DNA from: an uncultured Schumannella sp. | GTDB lineage: Bacteria > Actinomycetota > Actinomycetes > Actinomycetales > Microbacteriaceae | Length of the DNA stretch: 64,000 nucleotides | Reading direction: 5' to 3' | NCBI RefSeq assembly: GCF_905479755.1 | Contig: NZ_CAJQNT010000004.1 | Location: forward strand, 1 to 64,000 | Shown here: positions 27,619 to 38,014 of the stretch, in pieces | How the letters are laid out: each line of letters opens with the position of its first letter | Position numbering within the stretch: the stretch's first letter is position 1 | Notes under the pieces: model-generated | Told to the model about the DNA's origin: nothing | The model's input: the letters and a program-made list of their open reading frames with translations, nothing else | Databases searched by the model: none | Translations under genes and position numbers: made by a program

Positions 27619-27980
27619 CAGATCACTTCTCCGGACTTCTTCGCGTAGCGCACGCGAACGGTCTTCTTGACGCCGTCCTTCTCGACGGTCTCCTCACGGA
27701 AACCGACGCGGGTCGGCGTCTTGGTCTTGGGGTCGACGAGCGCCACATTCGAGATGTGGATCGGCGCCTCGTGCGTCTCGATGCCGCCGGTCTTGGTGCC
27801 GCGCTGCGACTGCCCGACCTTGACGTGCTTCGTGACGTAGTTGACGCCCTCGACGATGACGCGGTTCTTCTCGGAGAGAACCTCGATCACGCGACCCTGC
27901 TTGCCCCGGTCACCGCCGCGGTCCTGCGAGGGACCACTAATGATCTGGACGAGGTCGCCCTTCTTGATGTTGCGGCCCAT
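27618..27980 (-). CDS. rplX: Large subunit ribosomal protein uL24
   Basis: A 120-residue L24 with the KOW motif near the N-terminus ([12 protein letters not shown] followed by [16 protein letters not shown]). [36 protein letters not shown] is the usual central segment. It initiates 50S assembly. It lies 2 nt from rplN and overlaps rplE by one base. Confidence 0.97.
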   Translation of the reverse strand: MGRNIKKGDLVQIISGPSQDRGGDRGKQGRVIEVLSEKNRVIVEGVNYVTKHVKVGQSQRGTKTGGIETHEAPIHISNVALVDPKTKTPTRVGFREETVEKDGVKKTVRVRYAKKSGEVI

Positions 27981-27982
27981 GG

Positions 27983-28351
27983 TTAGAGCACCTCCGGCGC
28001 GAGCGAGATGATCTTCATGAACTTCTTGTCGCGCAGTTCGCGGCCGACCGGTCCGAAGATGCGGGTCCCACGGGGGTCCCCATCAGCCTTCAGGATGACG
28101 GCGGCGTTCTCGTCAAATTTGATGTAGGAGCCATCGGGACGACGCGTCTGCTTGATCGTGCGCACGATGACGGCCTTGACGACGTCGCCCTTCTTGACGT
28201 TGCCGCCCGGGATCGCGTCCTTGACGGTCGCGACGATGACATCGCCGAGACCGGCATAGCGACGGCCTGAACCACCGAGCACGCGAATCGTCAGGAGCTC
28301 CTTGGCGCCGGTGTTGTCGGCGACCTTGACTCGAGATTCTTGCTGCAGCAT
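27983..28351 (-). CDS. rplN: Large subunit ribosomal protein uL14
   Basis: A 122-residue L14. The signature is [46 protein letters not shown], with the C-terminus [20 protein letters not shown]. It forms an inter-subunit bridge. It follows rpsQ by 3 nt, so the spc genes continue directly from the S10 genes here. Confidence 0.98.
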   Translation of the reverse strand: MLQQESRVKVADNTGAKELLTIRVLGGSGRRYAGLGDVIVATVKDAIPGGNVKKGDVVKAVIVRTIKQTRRPDGSYIKFDENAAVILKADGDPRGTRIFGPVGRELRDKKFMKIISLAPEVL

Positions 28352-28354
28352 GGC

Positions 28355-28672
28355 CTACTTCGCCTTCTCGTTGATCTCGACCAGACGCCAGCGCTTGGTG
28401 GCGCTCAGCGGGCGAGTCTCCGTGATCGTGACGAGGTCGCCGATGCCGGCGGTGTTGTTCTCGTCGTGAGCCTTGATCTTCGAGGTGCGGCGGATGACCT
28501 TGCCGTAAAGCGGGTGCTTCACGCGGTCTTCGACCTCAACCACGATGGTCTTGTTCATCTTGTCGCTCGTCACGTAGCCGCGGCGAACCTTGCGGTAGCC
28601 ACGCGCGCTCTCGTCGCGAACGTCGTGGGCGGCGGATTCGTGTCCGGCCTCGGCCTTCTTGACCTGTGCCAT
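28355..28672 (-). CDS. rpsQ: Small subunit ribosomal protein uS17
   Basis: A 105-residue S17. The OB-fold core runs from [23 protein letters not shown] to [24 protein letters not shown]. The first 25 residues extend beyond the family core. Its start overlaps the rpmC stop by one base. Confidence 0.97.
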   Translation of the reverse strand: MAQVKKAEAGHESAAHDVRDESARGYRKVRRGYVTSDKMNKTIVVEVEDRVKHPLYGKVIRRTSKIKAHDENNTAGIGDLVTITETRPLSATKRWRLVEINEKAK

Positions 28673-29007
28673 TACTTGCTCGCCTCCTCGGCGGTGTCAG
28701 CAGCCTCGGCCTCGGGAGCCTCAGCGGCCTCCGACTTCTTGGCGGACTTTTTGGGCGCCTTCGCGGGAACCTCGAGCGGCGCGGGCGTGGCCCGGATGCC
28801 GAGCTCGCGCTCACGGATGACGGTGTAGATGCGAGCGATGTCGCGCTTCACGGCACGCAAGCGTCCGTGGCTTTCGAGCTGACCGGTGGCCGACTGGAAG
28901 CGCAGGTTGAACAGCTCTTCCTTGGCCTTCTTCAGCTCTTCGACGAGTCGCTCGTCTTCGTAGGTGTCGAGCTCGATCGGGGCGAGCTCCTTGGATCCGA
29001 CGGCCAT
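28672..29007 (-). CDS. rpmC: Large subunit ribosomal protein uL29
   Basis: A 111-residue L29. The two-helix family part is about residues 14-75 ([46 protein letters not shown]). The final 35 residues are an added Lys/Ala/Glu-rich tail ([20 protein letters not shown]). Typical L29 is 60-70 residues. L29 lines the exit of the peptide tunnel, so the tail should project near SecY or the trigger factor site; that is inference. Confidence 0.96.
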   Translation of the reverse strand: MAVGSKELAPIELDTYEDERLVEELKKAKEELFNLRFQSATGQLESHGRLRAVKRDIARIYTVIRERELGIRATPAPLEVPAKAPKKSAKKSEAAEAPEAEAADTAEEASK

Positions 29008-29426
29008 TACGCGTCGCCCTCCTCGCGCTTGATGATGCGTGCCTTGAGGGGCAGCTTGTGAATTGCACGGAGCAGCGCCTCGCGGGCGAGCTCCTCGTCA
29101 ACGCCGGCGACCTCGAAGAGGACGCGACCCGGCTTGACGTTGGCGACCCACCACTCCGGCGAACCCTTACCGGAACCCATGCGGGTTTCGGCCGGCTTCT
29201 TCGTCAGCGGACGGTCGGGGTAGATGTTGATCCACACCTTTCCACCACGCTTGATGTGACGGGTCATCGCGATACGAGCGGACTCGATCTGACGGTTGGT
29301 GACGTACGCGGGAGTCAGCGCCTGGATCCCGTAGTCACCGAACGACACCTTGGTGCCACCGGTGGCCTGGCCGTCACGGCCGGGGTGGTGCTGCTTGCGG
29401 TACTTGACCTTGCGGGGAATAAGCAT
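29007..29426 (-). CDS. rplP: Large subunit ribosomal protein uL16
   Basis: A 139-residue L16. It starts [24 protein letters not shown] and contains [49 protein letters not shown], the region near the A-site tRNA. It overlaps rpmC by one base. Confidence 0.98.
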   Translation of the reverse strand: MLIPRKVKYRKQHHPGRDGQATGGTKVSFGDYGIQALTPAYVTNRQIESARIAMTRHIKRGGKVWINIYPDRPLTKKPAETRMGSGKGSPEWWVANVKPGRVLFEVAGVDEELAREALLRAIHKLPLKARIIKREEGDA

Positions 29427-29428
29427 GA

Positions 29429-30190
29429 TTACGCCTCGGCTCCTGCGGTGGCGGGCGCGGCTTCGGCACGGGGGCCACGGCCGCGCGGGCCGCCGTCACG
29501 ACGCTCGGGGCGCGACGACTTCTGAGCCGCCTGCTCACGAGCAAGTTCCTTGTTGGTGATGTCACCCTTGTAGATCCACACCTTGACGCCGATGCGGCCA
29601 AAGGTGGTGCGGGCCTCGTAGAAGCCGTAGTCGATGTTCGCGCGCAGCGTGTGCAGCGGCACACGACCCTCGCGGTAGAACTCCGAGCGGCTCATTTCGG
29701 CGCCACCCAGACGACCCGACACCTGGATGCGAACACCCTTGGCGCCGGCGCGCTGAGCGCCCTGCAGACCCTTGCGCATCGCGCGACGGAAGGCGACACG
29801 AGCAGACAGCTGCTCGGCGATTCCCTGCGCGACCAGCTGAGCCTCGGCCTCGGGGTTCTTGACCTCGAGGATGTTGAGCTGGATCTGCTTCTTGGTGAGC
29901 TTTTCGAGGTCGGCGCGGATGCGCTCGGCCTCGGCGCCGCGACGACCGATCACGATGCCGGGACGCGCGGTGTGGATGTCCACACGCACACGGTCACGGG
30001 TGCGCTCGATCTCGATGCGAGCAACACCAGCGCGGTCCAGGCTCGTCTTGAGCAGGTTGCGGATCTTGATGTCCTCGGCCACGAAGTCGGCGTAACGCTG
30101 ACCGGGCTTGGTCGAGTCGGCGAACCACCGCGACACGTGGTCGGTGGTGATGCCGAGACGGAAACCGTACGGGTTGACCTTCTGGCCCAT
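29429..30190 (-). CDS. rpsC: Small subunit ribosomal protein uS3
   Basis: A 253-residue S3 with the KH domain ([32 protein letters not shown]). The mRNA-entry C-terminal domain includes [32 protein letters not shown] and [23 protein letters not shown]. The last 35 residues are a Arg/Gly/Ala-rich tail common in actinobacteria. It lies 2 nt before rplP. Confidence 0.97.
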   Translation of the reverse strand: MGQKVNPYGFRLGITTDHVSRWFADSTKPGQRYADFVAEDIKIRNLLKTSLDRAGVARIEIERTRDRVRVDIHTARPGIVIGRRGAEAERIRADLEKLTKKQIQLNILEVKNPEAEAQLVAQGIAEQLSARVAFRRAMRKGLQGAQRAGAKGVRIQVSGRLGGAEMSRSEFYREGRVPLHTLRANIDYGFYEARTTFGRIGVKVWIYKGDITNKELAREQAAQKSSRPERRDGGPRGRGPRAEAAPATAGAEA

Positions 30191-30588
30191 TACTTCTTCC
30201 CTGCCTTCTGCGTCGGCGCGGCGTTCGAGACGAGCTCGTCCGGCGTCGCCAGCACGACGGTGATGTGGCTCGTGCGCTTCAGGATCTTGAAGGCGCGGCC
30301 CTGGGCACGCGGCCGGAAGCGCTTGAGCGTCGTTCCCTCGTCGACGTAGGCCTTGGCGATGACCAGGTCCTGCTCGTCGAGGAAGGTGTTCGAGGCATCC
30401 GCCTTGACACGTGCGTTCGCCATGGCCGAGGCCACGAGCTTGTAGATCGGCTCGCTGGCGCTCTGCGGGGCGAACTTCAGGATGGCAAGAGCCTCCTGAG
30501 CCTGCTTGCCGCGGATCAAATCCACCATGCGGCGGGCCTTCATCGGGGTAACGCGAATGTGCTTCACGCGGGCGATCGACTCAACCAT
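30190..30588 (-). CDS. rplV: Large subunit ribosomal protein uL22
   Basis: A 132-residue L22 whose hairpin lines the peptide tunnel. It shows [79 protein letters not shown]. No tunnel-loop insertion or deletion associated with macrolide resistance is evident. It overlaps its neighbours by single bases. Confidence 0.97.
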   Translation of the reverse strand: MVESIARVKHIRVTPMKARRMVDLIRGKQAQEALAILKFAPQSASEPIYKLVASAMANARVKADASNTFLDEQDLVIAKAYVDEGTTLKRFRPRAQGRAFKILKRTSHITVVLATPDELVSNAAPTQKAGKK

Positions 30589-30869
30589 CAGCGACGCCGT
30601 CCCTTCTTGTCATCCTTCTCGTGCCCGCGGAACGTCCGCGTGGGCGCGAATTCGCCGAGCTTGTGCCCGACCATGGTCTCGGTCACGAAGACCGGGATGT
30701 GCTTGCGACCGTCGTGCACGGCGATGGTGTGTCCCAGCATGGCGGGGACGATCATCGAACGGCGCGACCAGGTCTTGATCACGTTCTTGGAGCCAGCATC
30801 GTTCTGAACCTGAACCTTGCGGAACAGGTGGTCGTCGACGAAGGGACCCTTCTTGAGACTGCGCGGCAT
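30588..30869 (-). CDS. rpsS: Small subunit ribosomal protein uS19
   Basis: A 93-residue S19 of the 30S head. It begins [20 protein letters not shown], contains [52 protein letters not shown] and ends in a basic tail. Confidence 0.98.
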   Translation of the reverse strand: MPRSLKKGPFVDDHLFRKVQVQNDAGSKNVIKTWSRRSMIVPAMLGHTIAVHDGRKHIPVFVTETMVGHKLGEFAPTRTFRGHEKDDKKGRRR

Positions 30870-30881
30870 CTTCTTCTACCT

Positions 30882-31721
30882 CTACTTGCGCTTCTTGCCG
30901 ACGGTACGACGACGGACGATGAGCTTGTCGCTTTCCTTGTTCGGACGGCGCGTACGGCCCTCCTTCTGACCCCACGGGCTGACCGGGTGGCGTCCACCGG
31001 AGGTCTTGCCCTCACCACCACCGTGCGGGTGGTCGATCGGGTTCATGGCGACACCACGGACGGTCGGGCGAACGCCCTTCCAGCGCAGACGGCCGGCCTT
31101 GCCCCAGTTGATGTTCGACTGCTCGGCGTTGCCGACCTCGCCGATCGTCGCGCGGCAGCGCAGGTCGACGTTGCGGATCTCACCCGAGGGCAGACGCAGC
31201 TGGGCGTAGGGGCCGTCCTTGGCGACGAGACGGACCGAGGCACCAGCCGAACGGGCCATCTTCGCTCCGCCACCGGGGCGCAGCTCGATCGCGTGAATGA
31301 CGGTACCGACCGGGATGTTCTTCAGCGGCAGGTTGTTGCCGGGCTTGATGTCAGCCGACGGACCCGACTCGACGATGTCACCCTGCGACAGCTTGTTCGG
31401 CGCGAGGATGTAGCGCTTGGTGCCGTCCACGAAGTGCAGCAGCGCGATGCGCGCGGTGCGGTTCGGGTCGTACTCGATGTGCGCGACCTTCGCGTCGACG
31501 CCGTCCTTGTCATTGCGACGGAAGTCGATGAGTCGGTACTGACGCTTGTGACCGCCACCGATGTGACGCGTCGTGATGCGTCCGGTGTTGTTGCGGCCAC
31601 CCGTCTTGGGCAGCGGGCGAACGAGCGACTTCTCGGGCGTCGAGCGCGTGATCTCCGCGAAATCGGCGACCGACGAGCCACGACGACCGGGAGTCGTCGG
31701 CTTGTACTTGCGAATTGCCAT
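30882..31721 (-). CDS. rplB: Large subunit ribosomal protein uL2
   Basis: A 279-residue L2, essential near the peptidyl transferase centre. It begins [20 protein letters not shown] and carries the functional motif [28 protein letters not shown] with its conserved His. It ends [10 protein letters not shown]. It lies 17 nt from rplW. Confidence 0.98.
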   Translation of the reverse strand: MAIRKYKPTTPGRRGSSVADFAEITRSTPEKSLVRPLPKTGGRNNTGRITTRHIGGGHKRQYRLIDFRRNDKDGVDAKVAHIEYDPNRTARIALLHFVDGTKRYILAPNKLSQGDIVESGPSADIKPGNNLPLKNIPVGTVIHAIELRPGGGAKMARSAGASVRLVAKDGPYAQLRLPSGEIRNVDLRCRATIGEVGNAEQSNINWGKAGRLRWKGVRPTVRGVAMNPIDHPHGGGEGKTSGGRHPVSPWGQKEGRTRRPNKESDKLIVRRRTVGKKRK

Positions 31722-31738
31722 GATGGTCTCCTGAGGTC

Positions 31739-32038
31739 CTAGCCGACAGCCGTGAAGATGTCGATCGAACCGGACTTGAGGGTGACGATCGCGCGCTTGG
31801 TGTCCTTGCGCTTACCGGCACCGAAACGCGTACGACGGGTCTTGCCGTTGCGGTTGAGGGTGTTCACCGAAGCGACCTTCACGTTGAAGATCTTTTCGAT
31901 CGCGAGCTTGATCTCGGTCTTGTTCGAGCGGGGGTCCACCTCGAAGGTGTACTTCCCGTCATCGATCAGGCTGTAGCTCTTCTCGCTCACGACGGGCGCG
32001 AGGATGATGTCGCGCGGGTCCTTGTTGTAGCCGCTCAT
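31739..32038 (-). CDS. rplW: Large subunit ribosomal protein uL23
   Basis: A 99-residue L23 at the peptide exit, docking site for trigger factor and SRP. Conserved features are [46 protein letters not shown] and [20 protein letters not shown]. It overlaps the rplD stop by 4 nt. Confidence 0.97.
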   Translation of the reverse strand: MSGYNKDPRDIILAPVVSEKSYSLIDDGKYTFEVDPRSNKTEIKLAIEKIFNVKVASVNTLNRNGKTRRTRFGAGKRKDTKRAIVTLKSGSIDIFTAVG

Positions 32039-32688
32039 GCGCTGGCCTCTTCCTTGTTCGACTTCGAGGCGACGAACGACTCGAAGGCACCCTTGGTGAA
32101 GACGATGTCGTCGCTGACGACCACGTCGTAGGCGTTGAGCTGGTCGGCGAACAGCACGTGCACGTTGCCGAGGTTCCGGACGCTCTTCGCGCTGACCTCG
32201 TCGCTGCGCTCCAGCACGACGAGCACGTTCTTGCTCGTCGCGACCTGCGTCAGCAGAGCGATCGCGGTCTTCGTGCTGGGCACCTCGGCCAGGCCGAAGC
32301 TCTCCACGACGTGAAGACGCTCGCCGCGCGCGCGGTCCGAGATGACGCCGAGCAGAGCCGCGGCGATCATCTTCTTGGGGGTGCGCTGCGAGTAGTCACG
32401 CGGGACCGGTCCGTGGACGATGCCACCACCGCGGTGCTGCGGCATGCGGATCGAGCCCTGACGGGCACGACCGGTGCCCTTCTGCTTGAACGGCTTGGTG
32501 CCGGAACCCGACACCTCGCCGCGACCCTTGACCTTGTGCGTTCCCTGGCGGGCGGCCGCGAGCTGCGCGGTCACCACCTGGTGGATCAGCGGGACGTTGG
32601 TCTGGACGTCGAAGATCGAAGCGGGCAGCTCGACCGAGCCGGACTTCTTTCCCTTCGCGTCGATGACGTCGACAGTGGCGTTAGCCAT
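32035..32688 (-). CDS. rplD: Large subunit ribosomal protein uL4
   Basis: A 217-residue L4. The tunnel loop is [48 protein letters not shown], and the C-terminal half ends [16 protein letters not shown]. The ATG at 32688 is used; a GTG at 32697 overlapping the rplC stop (GTGA) is also possible. No E. coli-type S10 leader hairpin for L4 autoregulation was identified. Confidence 0.95.
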   Translation of the reverse strand: MANATVDVIDAKGKKSGSVELPASIFDVQTNVPLIHQVVTAQLAAARQGTHKVKGRGEVSGSGTKPFKQKGTGRARQGSIRMPQHRGGGIVHGPVPRDYSQRTPKKMIAAALLGVISDRARGERLHVVESFGLAEVPSTKTAIALLTQVATSKNVLVVLERSDEVSAKSVRNLGNVHVLFADQLNAYDVVVSDDIVFTKGAFESFVASKSNKEEASA

Positions 32689-32693
32689 GGCGA

Positions 32694-33344
32694 TCACGCA
32701 CCCTTCACGGCGTTGCGGACGAACACGATGCGGCCACGCGCGCCGGGAACGGCGCCCTTGACCAGCAGGAGGCCCTTTTCGGCATCCACGGCGTGGACCT
32801 TGAGGCCCTGGACGGTGACGCGGTCGCCACCCATCCGACCGGCCATGCGCATGCCCTTGAAGACGCGGCTGGGCGTCGAGGACGCACCGATCGAGCCGGG
32901 CTTGCGGTGGTTGCGGTGCGCACCGTGCGAGGCGGAGACGCCCTTGAAGTTGTGGCGCTTCATGACACCGGCGAAGCCCTTGCCCTTGCTCGTGCCGACG
33001 ACGTCGACGAACTGGCCGGCTTCGAAGATGTCCACGGCGAGCTCCTGGCCCGGGGTGTACTCGGCAGCGTCGGCCGTCCGAACCTCGGTCAGGTGGCGGC
33101 GCGGCGTGACGCCGGCCTTCTCGAAGTGGCCAGCGGCGGGCTTGTTGACCTTGCGGGGGTCGATCTGCCCGTAGGCGATCTGAACCGCGGCGTAGCCGTC
33201 CTTCTCCACCGAGCGGACCTGGGTCACGACATTCGGGGAGATCTGGACGACGGTCACCGGAACGAGCTTGTTGTTCTCATCCCAGACCTGGGTCATGCCG
33301 AGCTTGGTGCCGAGCAGACCCTTGGTCGTCTTGACTGCAGACAT
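32694..33344 (-). CDS. rplC: Large subunit ribosomal protein uL3
   Basis: A 216-residue L3. It starts [27 protein letters not shown]. The loop near the peptidyl transferase centre is [46 protein letters not shown]. It lies 37 nt after rpsJ. Confidence 0.98.
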   Translation of the reverse strand: MSAVKTTKGLLGTKLGMTQVWDENNKLVPVTVVQISPNVVTQVRSVEKDGYAAVQIAYGQIDPRKVNKPAAGHFEKAGVTPRRHLTEVRTADAAEYTPGQELAVDIFEAGQFVDVVGTSKGKGFAGVMKRHNFKGVSASHGAHRNHRKPGSIGASSTPSRVFKGMRMAGRMGGDRVTVQGLKVHAVDAEKGLLLVKGAVPGARGRIVFVRNAVKGA

Positions 33345-33381
33345 TGGAGTTTCCTTGATTTCTGAGCGCCAGTCGCGGGGA

Positions 33382-33690
33382 CTAGAGCTTGATCTCGATG
33401 TTGACGTCGGCGGGGAGGTCCAGGCGCATGAGCGAGTCGACCGCCTTGGGAGTGGGGTCGATGATGTCGATCAAACGCTTGTGGGTGCGCTTCTCGAAGT
33501 GCTCGCGGCTGTCCTTGTACTTGTGGGGAGAACGGATCACGGTGACCACGTTCTTCTCCGTCGGAAGCGGAACCGGGCCGACCACGGTGGCACCCGCACG
33601 GGTGACCGTGTCAACGATCTTGCGCGCCGAGGCGTCGAGGCCAGCGTGGTCGTACGACTTCAGCCGGATGCGGATCTTCTGTCCCGCCAT
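33382..33690 (-). CDS. rpsJ: Small subunit ribosomal protein uS10
   Basis: A 102-residue S10 (also NusE in transcription antitermination). It has [65 protein letters not shown] and the terminal [11 protein letters not shown]. The start is the ATG at 33690; an upstream ATG at 33714 would add eight residues foreign to the family. It is the first gene of the S10-spc block. Confidence 0.97.
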   Translation of the reverse strand: MAGQKIRIRLKSYDHAGLDASARKIVDTVTRAGATVVGPVPLPTEKNVVTVIRSPHKYKDSREHFEKRTHKRLIDIIDPTPKAVDSLMRLDLPADVNIEIKL

Positions 33691-34113
33691 GTGCATCTCT
33701 CTTCTCTGTCTCACACCTCGCGTTGCGAGGCATCGCGCAACAACGTCCGGTTCTTCACGAACCTTTCGTGCTGACGCACCACTGTTCTTCTGTCAATCCC
33801 GGCCACTCGCTGGCGAGCGCGCGCGAACGCACGGATTCCCAGCAAGGATTGGATTCGATTGAAGCTTTGTTCTGCTCCCCGCGGCCTAGCCTGCGTCAGA
33901 ACCGTAGTTCCGGCGGCTATGCACTGCCTGGCAGTGATCCGCGCACCGAAGCGCGGAATGTCGAACTAGAAGAGTTTGCCACACCCCGGCATTTGCTGCA
34001 ACCCGGGCGTGTCGTGCTTATTGGCGACGCCGCCGCTCCTGCGGCGTCGCGCGCTCCGCGCGTGCGAAAGGCCCGGCGCAGCGGGTGCACCGGGCCTTCG
34101 GAGAGCGGGCCGA
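33691..34113 (-). other. Upstream region of the S10 operon, no gene
   Basis: About 420 bp without a credible gene on either strand. It contains a TTGACA on the minus strand (33791-33796) but no matching -10 at 16-18 bp, so the S10 promoter is not assigned. Two GC-rich stems lie in the distal part: GACGCCGC / GCGGCGTC (34026-34048) and the terminator at 34068-34098. The length leaves room for a long S10 mRNA leader. Confidence 0.6.
34068..34098 (-). terminator. Terminator after the MT0933-like gene
   Basis: Stem AAGGCCCGG / CCGGGCCTT with a 13-nt loop, 15 bp beyond the stop codon at 34114. Confidence 0.8.
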
Positions 34114-34329
34114 CTAGTCGTTGCCGACCGCGTCGTCGGCCGCGTCGCGCGCATCCGAGATCTGGTCGCTGAACTTGCCGCCGGTGACGTCATCGACGAC
34201 GTCCTCCAGCTTGTCGAGGACGTTGTCGCTGATGTCCTCGGCCTGGTCGCTGTCGAGCGCATCCTTGACCTGATCGCTCTCGAGGAAGTCCTTGGCCTTG
34301 TCGCCGATGTCGCCGAGATCGAATCCCAT
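34114..34329 (-). CDS. Small acidic protein, MT0933-like antitoxin family (orphan)
   Basis: A 71-residue, strongly acidic, helical protein: GFDLGDIGDKAKDFLESDQ at the start and VVDDVTGGKFSDQISDA near the end. The pattern of a short helix, then DxVTGGKFxDQI, resembles the MT0933/Rv0909 putative antitoxin family, which is widespread in actinobacteria and often has no toxin. No toxin candidate is adjacent. GGAGGACTC precedes the ATG. A perfect 8-bp hairpin lies just upstream and a terminator just downstream, so it is a single-gene unit. The stress or toxin-antitoxin role is unproven. Confidence 0.65.
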   Translation of the reverse strand: MGFDLGDIGDKAKDFLESDQVKDALDSDQAEDISDNVLDKLEDVVDDVTGGKFSDQISDARDAADDAVGND

Positions 34330-34345
34330 GAGTCCTCCGTCCGGT

Positions 34346-34364
34346 CGCGGAGAAGCTCTCCGCG
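34346..34364 (-). other. Perfect hairpin in the leader of the MT0933-like gene
   Basis: CGCGGAGA-AGC-TCTCCGCG, 8-bp arms and a 3-nt loop, a few bases upstream of the ribosome-binding site of the gene starting at 34329. It could modulate translation or be an operator. Confidence 0.5.
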
Positions 34365-34434
34365 CGTCCTTCCATTCTTCGGTCTCGCCACGATGCCGGC
34401 AACCCTCACGGCCGAGATGCGTCCGCGAACACCA

Positions 34435-34466
34435 AACGGGGCCGAGCCGTGCGGCTCGACCCCGTT
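34435..34466 (-). terminator. Terminator after tuf
   Basis: Stem AACGGGG-C-CGAGCC / GGCTCG-A-CCCCGTT with loop GTGC and one C/A mismatch, 19 bp beyond the tuf stop codon. Confidence 0.85.
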
Positions 34467-34485
34467 CGGGAAAGTACGAAAGTAC

Positions 34486-35679
34486 TTACTTGTTGATCTT
34501 CGTGACCTTGCCGGCGCCCACGGTACGGCCACCCTCACGGATGGCGAAGCCGAGGCCCTCCTCCATGGCGATGGGCTGGATCAGCTCAACCGTCATGTCG
34601 GTGGTGTCGCCGGGCATGACCATCTCGGTGCCCTCGGGCAGCGTGATGACGCCGGTGACGTCGGTGGTGCGGAAGTAGAACTGCGGGCGGTAGTTGCCGT
34701 AGAACGGGTTGTGACGCCCACCCTCGTCCTTGGACAGGATGTACGCCGTGCCCTCGAAGTTGGTGTGCGGCGTGACCGAACCCGGCTTCACGACGACCTG
34801 GCCGCGCTCGACGTCTTCGCGCTTGGTACCGCGAAGGAGCAGACCACAGTTCTCGCCGGCCCAGGCCTCGTCGAGCTGCTTGTGGAACATCTCGATACCG
34901 GTGACCGTGGTCTTCTGCGTCGGGCGGATGCCGACGATCTCGACCTCGGAGTTGATCGCGAGGGTGCCGCGCTCGGCGCGACCCGTCACGACGGTTCCAC
35001 GACCGGTGATGGTGAAGACGTCCTCGATGGGCATGAGGAACGGCTTGTCCTTGTCACGCACCGGGTCGGGGATGTTGTCGTCAACGGCCTGCATGAGCTC
35101 GACGATCTTCTCGCTCCACTCGGCGTCGCCCTCGAGAGCCTTGAGGCCCGAGACGCGCACGACCGGCGCGTTGTCGCCGTCGAAGTCCTGGCTGGAGAGG
35201 AGCTCGCGCACCTCGAGCTCGACGAGCTCGAGGATTTCCTCGTCGTCGACCATGTCGGACTTGTTGAGCGCGACCAGCAGGTACGGCACGCCGACCTGCT
35301 TGGCGAGCAGCACGTGCTCGCGCGTCTGCGCCATCGGGCCGTCGGTCGCCGCAACCACGAGGATCGCGCCGTCCATCTGGGCCGCACCGGTGATCATGTT
35401 CTTGATGTAGTCGGCGTGACCGGGGGCGTCGACGTGCGCGTAGTGGCGCTTCGGGGTCTCGTACTCGACGTGCGAGATGTTGATCGTGATACCACGCTGG
35501 CGCTCTTCCGGCGCCGAGTCGATCGAGGCGAAGTCGCGCAGCTTGTTGACATCCGAGGGGTACTTCTCTGCGAGCACCTTCGAGATGGCAGCGGTGAGCG
35601 TCGTCTTTCCGTGGTCGACGTGACCGATCGTTCCGATGTTGACGTGCGGCTTGGTCCGCTCGAACTTGGCCTTAGCCAC
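34486..35679 (-). CDS. tuf: Elongation factor Tu
   Basis: A 397-residue EF-Tu that carries aminoacyl-tRNA to the ribosome. GTPase motifs: [10 protein letters not shown] (G1), [11 protein letters not shown] (G2), DAPGHADY (G3), NKSDMVD (G4) and SGLKALEG (G5). Domains 2 and 3 follow, with the kirromycin-site region intact by eye. The GTG start at 35679 has GAGGAGG upstream. It follows fusA by 107 nt and has its own terminator. Confidence 0.98.
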   Translation of the reverse strand: MAKAKFERTKPHVNIGTIGHVDHGKTTLTAAISKVLAEKYPSDVNKLRDFASIDSAPEERQRGITINISHVEYETPKRHYAHVDAPGHADYIKNMITGAAQMDGAILVVAATDGPMAQTREHVLLAKQVGVPYLLVALNKSDMVDDEEILELVELEVRELLSSQDFDGDNAPVVRVSGLKALEGDAEWSEKIVELMQAVDDNIPDPVRDKDKPFLMPIEDVFTITGRGTVVTGRAERGTLAINSEVEIVGIRPTQKTTVTGIEMFHKQLDEAWAGENCGLLLRGTKREDVERGQVVVKPGSVTPHTNFEGTAYILSKDEGGRHNPFYGNYRPQFYFRTTDVTGVITLPEGTEMVMPGDTTDMTVELIQPIAMEEGLGFAIREGGRTVGAGKVTKINK

Positions 35680-35786
35680 TTGGGTCCTCCTCAGGACTCG
35701 GCGCGGGACCCGGATGGTTTCCGGATGCTCCGCTGTTTGGGTACTTGGTTACTTTAGTGGGGTTCGCAGACGAGAGACCTGAAAGG

Positions 35787-37901
35787 TCACTCGCCCTTGC
35801 TCTTCTGGACGATCTCGTCGGCCACGGCCTTGGGGACCTCAGCGTAGGAGTCGAACGTCATCGAGTACACCGCGCGACCGGAGGTCTTCGAGCGCAGGTC
35901 GCCAACGTATCCGAACATCTCGGACAGCGGAACCTTTGCCGACACGACCTTCACGCCGGTGGCGTCCTCCATGGACTGGATCTGACCGCGCCGCGAGTTG
36001 AGGTCGCCGATGACGTCGCCCATGTACTCCTCGGGCGTACGCACCTCGACCGCCATCAGCGGCTCGAGCAGAACGGGACTCGCCTTGCGCGCGGCCTCCT
36101 TGTAGGCCATCGATCCGGCGATCTTGAACGCCATCTCCGAAGAGTCGACGTCGTGCGAGGCACCGTCGAGCAGCGTCGCCTTGACGCCCACCGTCGGGAA
36201 GCCGGCGAGCACGCCGACCTGCATCGCATCCTGGATTCCGTGATCCACCGAGGGGATGTACTCGCGCGGAACGCGACCACCCGTCACGGCGTTCTCGAAT
36301 TCGTAGGTCGTCTCGGGAGTGACCTCGAGCGGCTCGAGCTTGATCTGGATCTTCGCGAACTGACCCGATCCACCCGTCTGCTTCTTGTGGGTGTAGTCGA
36401 ACTTCTCGATCGTCTTGCGAATGGTCTCGCGGTAGGCGACCTGCGGCTTGCCCACGTTGGCCTCGACGTTGAACTCCCGCTTCATGCGGTCGACCAGGAT
36501 GTCGAGGTGGAGCTCGCCCATTCCCTTGATGACGGTCTGACCCGTCTCCTGGTTCTGCTCGGTGCGGAACGTCGGGTCTTCCTCGGCGAGCTTCTGGATG
36601 GCCGTTCCCAGCTTCTCCTGGTCCGCCTTGGTCTTGGGCTCGATCGCGACCTCGATGACCGGCTCGGGGAAGGTCATCGACTCGAGGACGACCTGCTCCT
36701 GCATGTCGGAGAGGGTGTCACCGGTGGTGGTGTCCTTCAGACCGATCACGGCGTAGATGTGGCCGGCGCTGACGCTGTCGACCGGGTTCTCCTTGTTGGC
36801 GTGCATCTGGAAGATCTTCCCGATGCGCTCCTTCTTGCCCTTGGTCGAGTTGGCAACCTGCGAACCGGACTCGATCGTGCCCGAGTAGACGCGGATGTAG
36901 GTGAGGCGGCCGAAGAACGGGTGCACCGCAACCTTGAACGCGAGCGCCGAGAACGGCTCGCTCGAGGACGGCTTGCGAACGATCTCCTTCTCCTCGTCAC
37001 GCGGGTCGTGCGCGATCATGTCGGGCACATCCAGCGGGCTGGGGAGGTAGTCCACCACCGCGTCGAGCATCGGCTGCACGCCGCGGTTCTTGAACGCGGA
37101 ACCGCACAGCACCGGGTAGAGCTCGCTCGCGATCGTCATCTTGCGGATCGCGCCCTTGATCTCGGCGACGGTGAGCTCTTCGCCCGCGAAGAACTTCTCG
37201 AGCAGCGCGTCGTCGCTTTCGGCGACGGTCTCGAGCAGCAGCTGGCGGTACTCGTTGGCCTTGTCGACCAGGTCGGCCGGGATCTCTTCGATCTCGTACT
37301 TGGCGCCCATCTGGACGTCACCCTTGGAGTCGCCACGCCAGGTCAGCGCGCGCATCTCGACCAGGTCGACGACACCTTCGAAGGTGTTCTCGAAACCGAT
37401 CGGGATCTGCAGCACGAGCGGCTTGGCGCCGAGGCGCTTGATGATCGTGTCGACCGTGTAGTAGAAGTCGGCGCCGAGCTTGTCCATCTTGTTGACGAAG
37501 CAGATGCGCGGAACGTCGTACTTGTCGGCCTGACGCCACACGGTCTCCGACTGGGGCTCAACGCCCTCCTTGCCGTCGAACACCGCGACCGCGCCGTCGA
37601 GGACGCGGAGCGAACGCTCCACCTCGACGGTGAAGTCGACGTGACCGGGGGTGTCGATGATGTTGATCTGGTGCTTGTCCCAGAAACACGTCGTCGCCGC
37701 CGAGGTGATGGTGATGCCGCGCTCTTGCTCCTGCGCCATCCAGTCCATGGTGGCCGCGCCGTCGTGGACTTCACCGATCTTGTGGGTGATGCCCGTGTAG
37801 AACAGGATGCGCTCGGTCGTCGTGGTCTTTCCCGCATCGATGTGAGCCATGATGCCGATGTTGCGGACCTTCGTCAGGTCGGTGAGCACGTCCTGTGCCA
37901 C
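35787..37901 (-). CDS. fusA: Elongation factor G
   Basis: A 704-residue translocase GTPase. The G1 motif is [20 protein letters not shown]3 is [37 protein letters not shown], and G4 is NKMDKLG. Domain IV, with [38 protein letters not shown], is the tRNA-mimic part. The GTG start has AGGA upstream. It is separated from rpsG by a 113-bp gap holding a long hairpin of two repeat units. Confidence 0.98.
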   Translation of the reverse strand: MAQDVLTDLTKVRNIGIMAHIDAGKTTTTERILFYTGITHKIGEVHDGAATMDWMAQEQERGITITSAATTCFWDKHQINIIDTPGHVDFTVEVERSLRVLDGAVAVFDGKEGVEPQSETVWRQADKYDVPRICFVNKMDKLGADFYYTVDTIIKRLGAKPLVLQIPIGFENTFEGVVDLVEMRALTWRGDSKGDVQMGAKYEIEEIPADLVDKANEYRQLLLETVAESDDALLEKFFAGEELTVAEIKGAIRKMTIASELYPVLCGSAFKNRGVQPMLDAVVDYLPSPLDVPDMIAHDPRDEEKEIVRKPSSSEPFSALAFKVAVHPFFGRLTYIRVYSGTIESGSQVANSTKGKKERIGKIFQMHANKENPVDSVSAGHIYAVIGLKDTTTGDTLSDMQEQVVLESMTFPEPVIEVAIEPKTKADQEKLGTAIQKLAEEDPTFRTEQNQETGQTVIKGMGELHLDILVDRMKREFNVEANVGKPQVAYRETIRKTIEKFDYTHKKQTGGSGQFAKIQIKLEPLEVTPETTYEFENAVTGGRVPREYIPSVDHGIQDAMQVGVLAGFPTVGVKATLLDGASHDVDSSEMAFKIAGSMAYKEAARKASPVLLEPLMAVEVRTPEEYMGDVIGDLNSRRGQIQSMEDATGVKVVSAKVPLSEMFGYVGDLRSKTSGRAVYSMTFDSYAEVPKAVADEIVQKSKGE

Positions 37902-37938
37902 GGGCAGTTCCTATCGTTAGAAGTGAATGTTGTTCGCC

Positions 37939-38005
37939 GGTCGAGGAGGCGCGACGCGCGGGATCGAAACCGGAGTCCCGATCCGCGCTCGCGCGCTCCT
38001 CGACC
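37939..38005 (-). repeat. Two inverted repeat units forming a long hairpin between rpsG and fusA
   Basis: The left unit runs GGTCGAGGAGGC..GATCGAAACC (37939-37971). The right unit is its near-perfect inverse, ending GCGCGCTCCTCGACC (about 37977-38005). The arms can form a stem of about 28 bp with few mismatches and a loop around AAACCGGAGTCC. The unit ends (GGT.GAG and ATCGAAACC) match the family at 1-757, so this is a diverged double copy of it inside the str operon mRNA. Confidence 0.85.
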
Positions 38006-38014
38006 GACTGCGTG

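Noticed and set aside
33791-33796. TTGACA as -35 of the S10 operon promoter
   Set aside because: No TAnnnT -10 box occurs 16-19 bp downstream on the minus strand.
34114-34329. A toxin-antitoxin pair
   Set aside because: Only an antitoxin-like gene is present; neighbours are tuf and rpsJ, and no toxin-sized gene was found.
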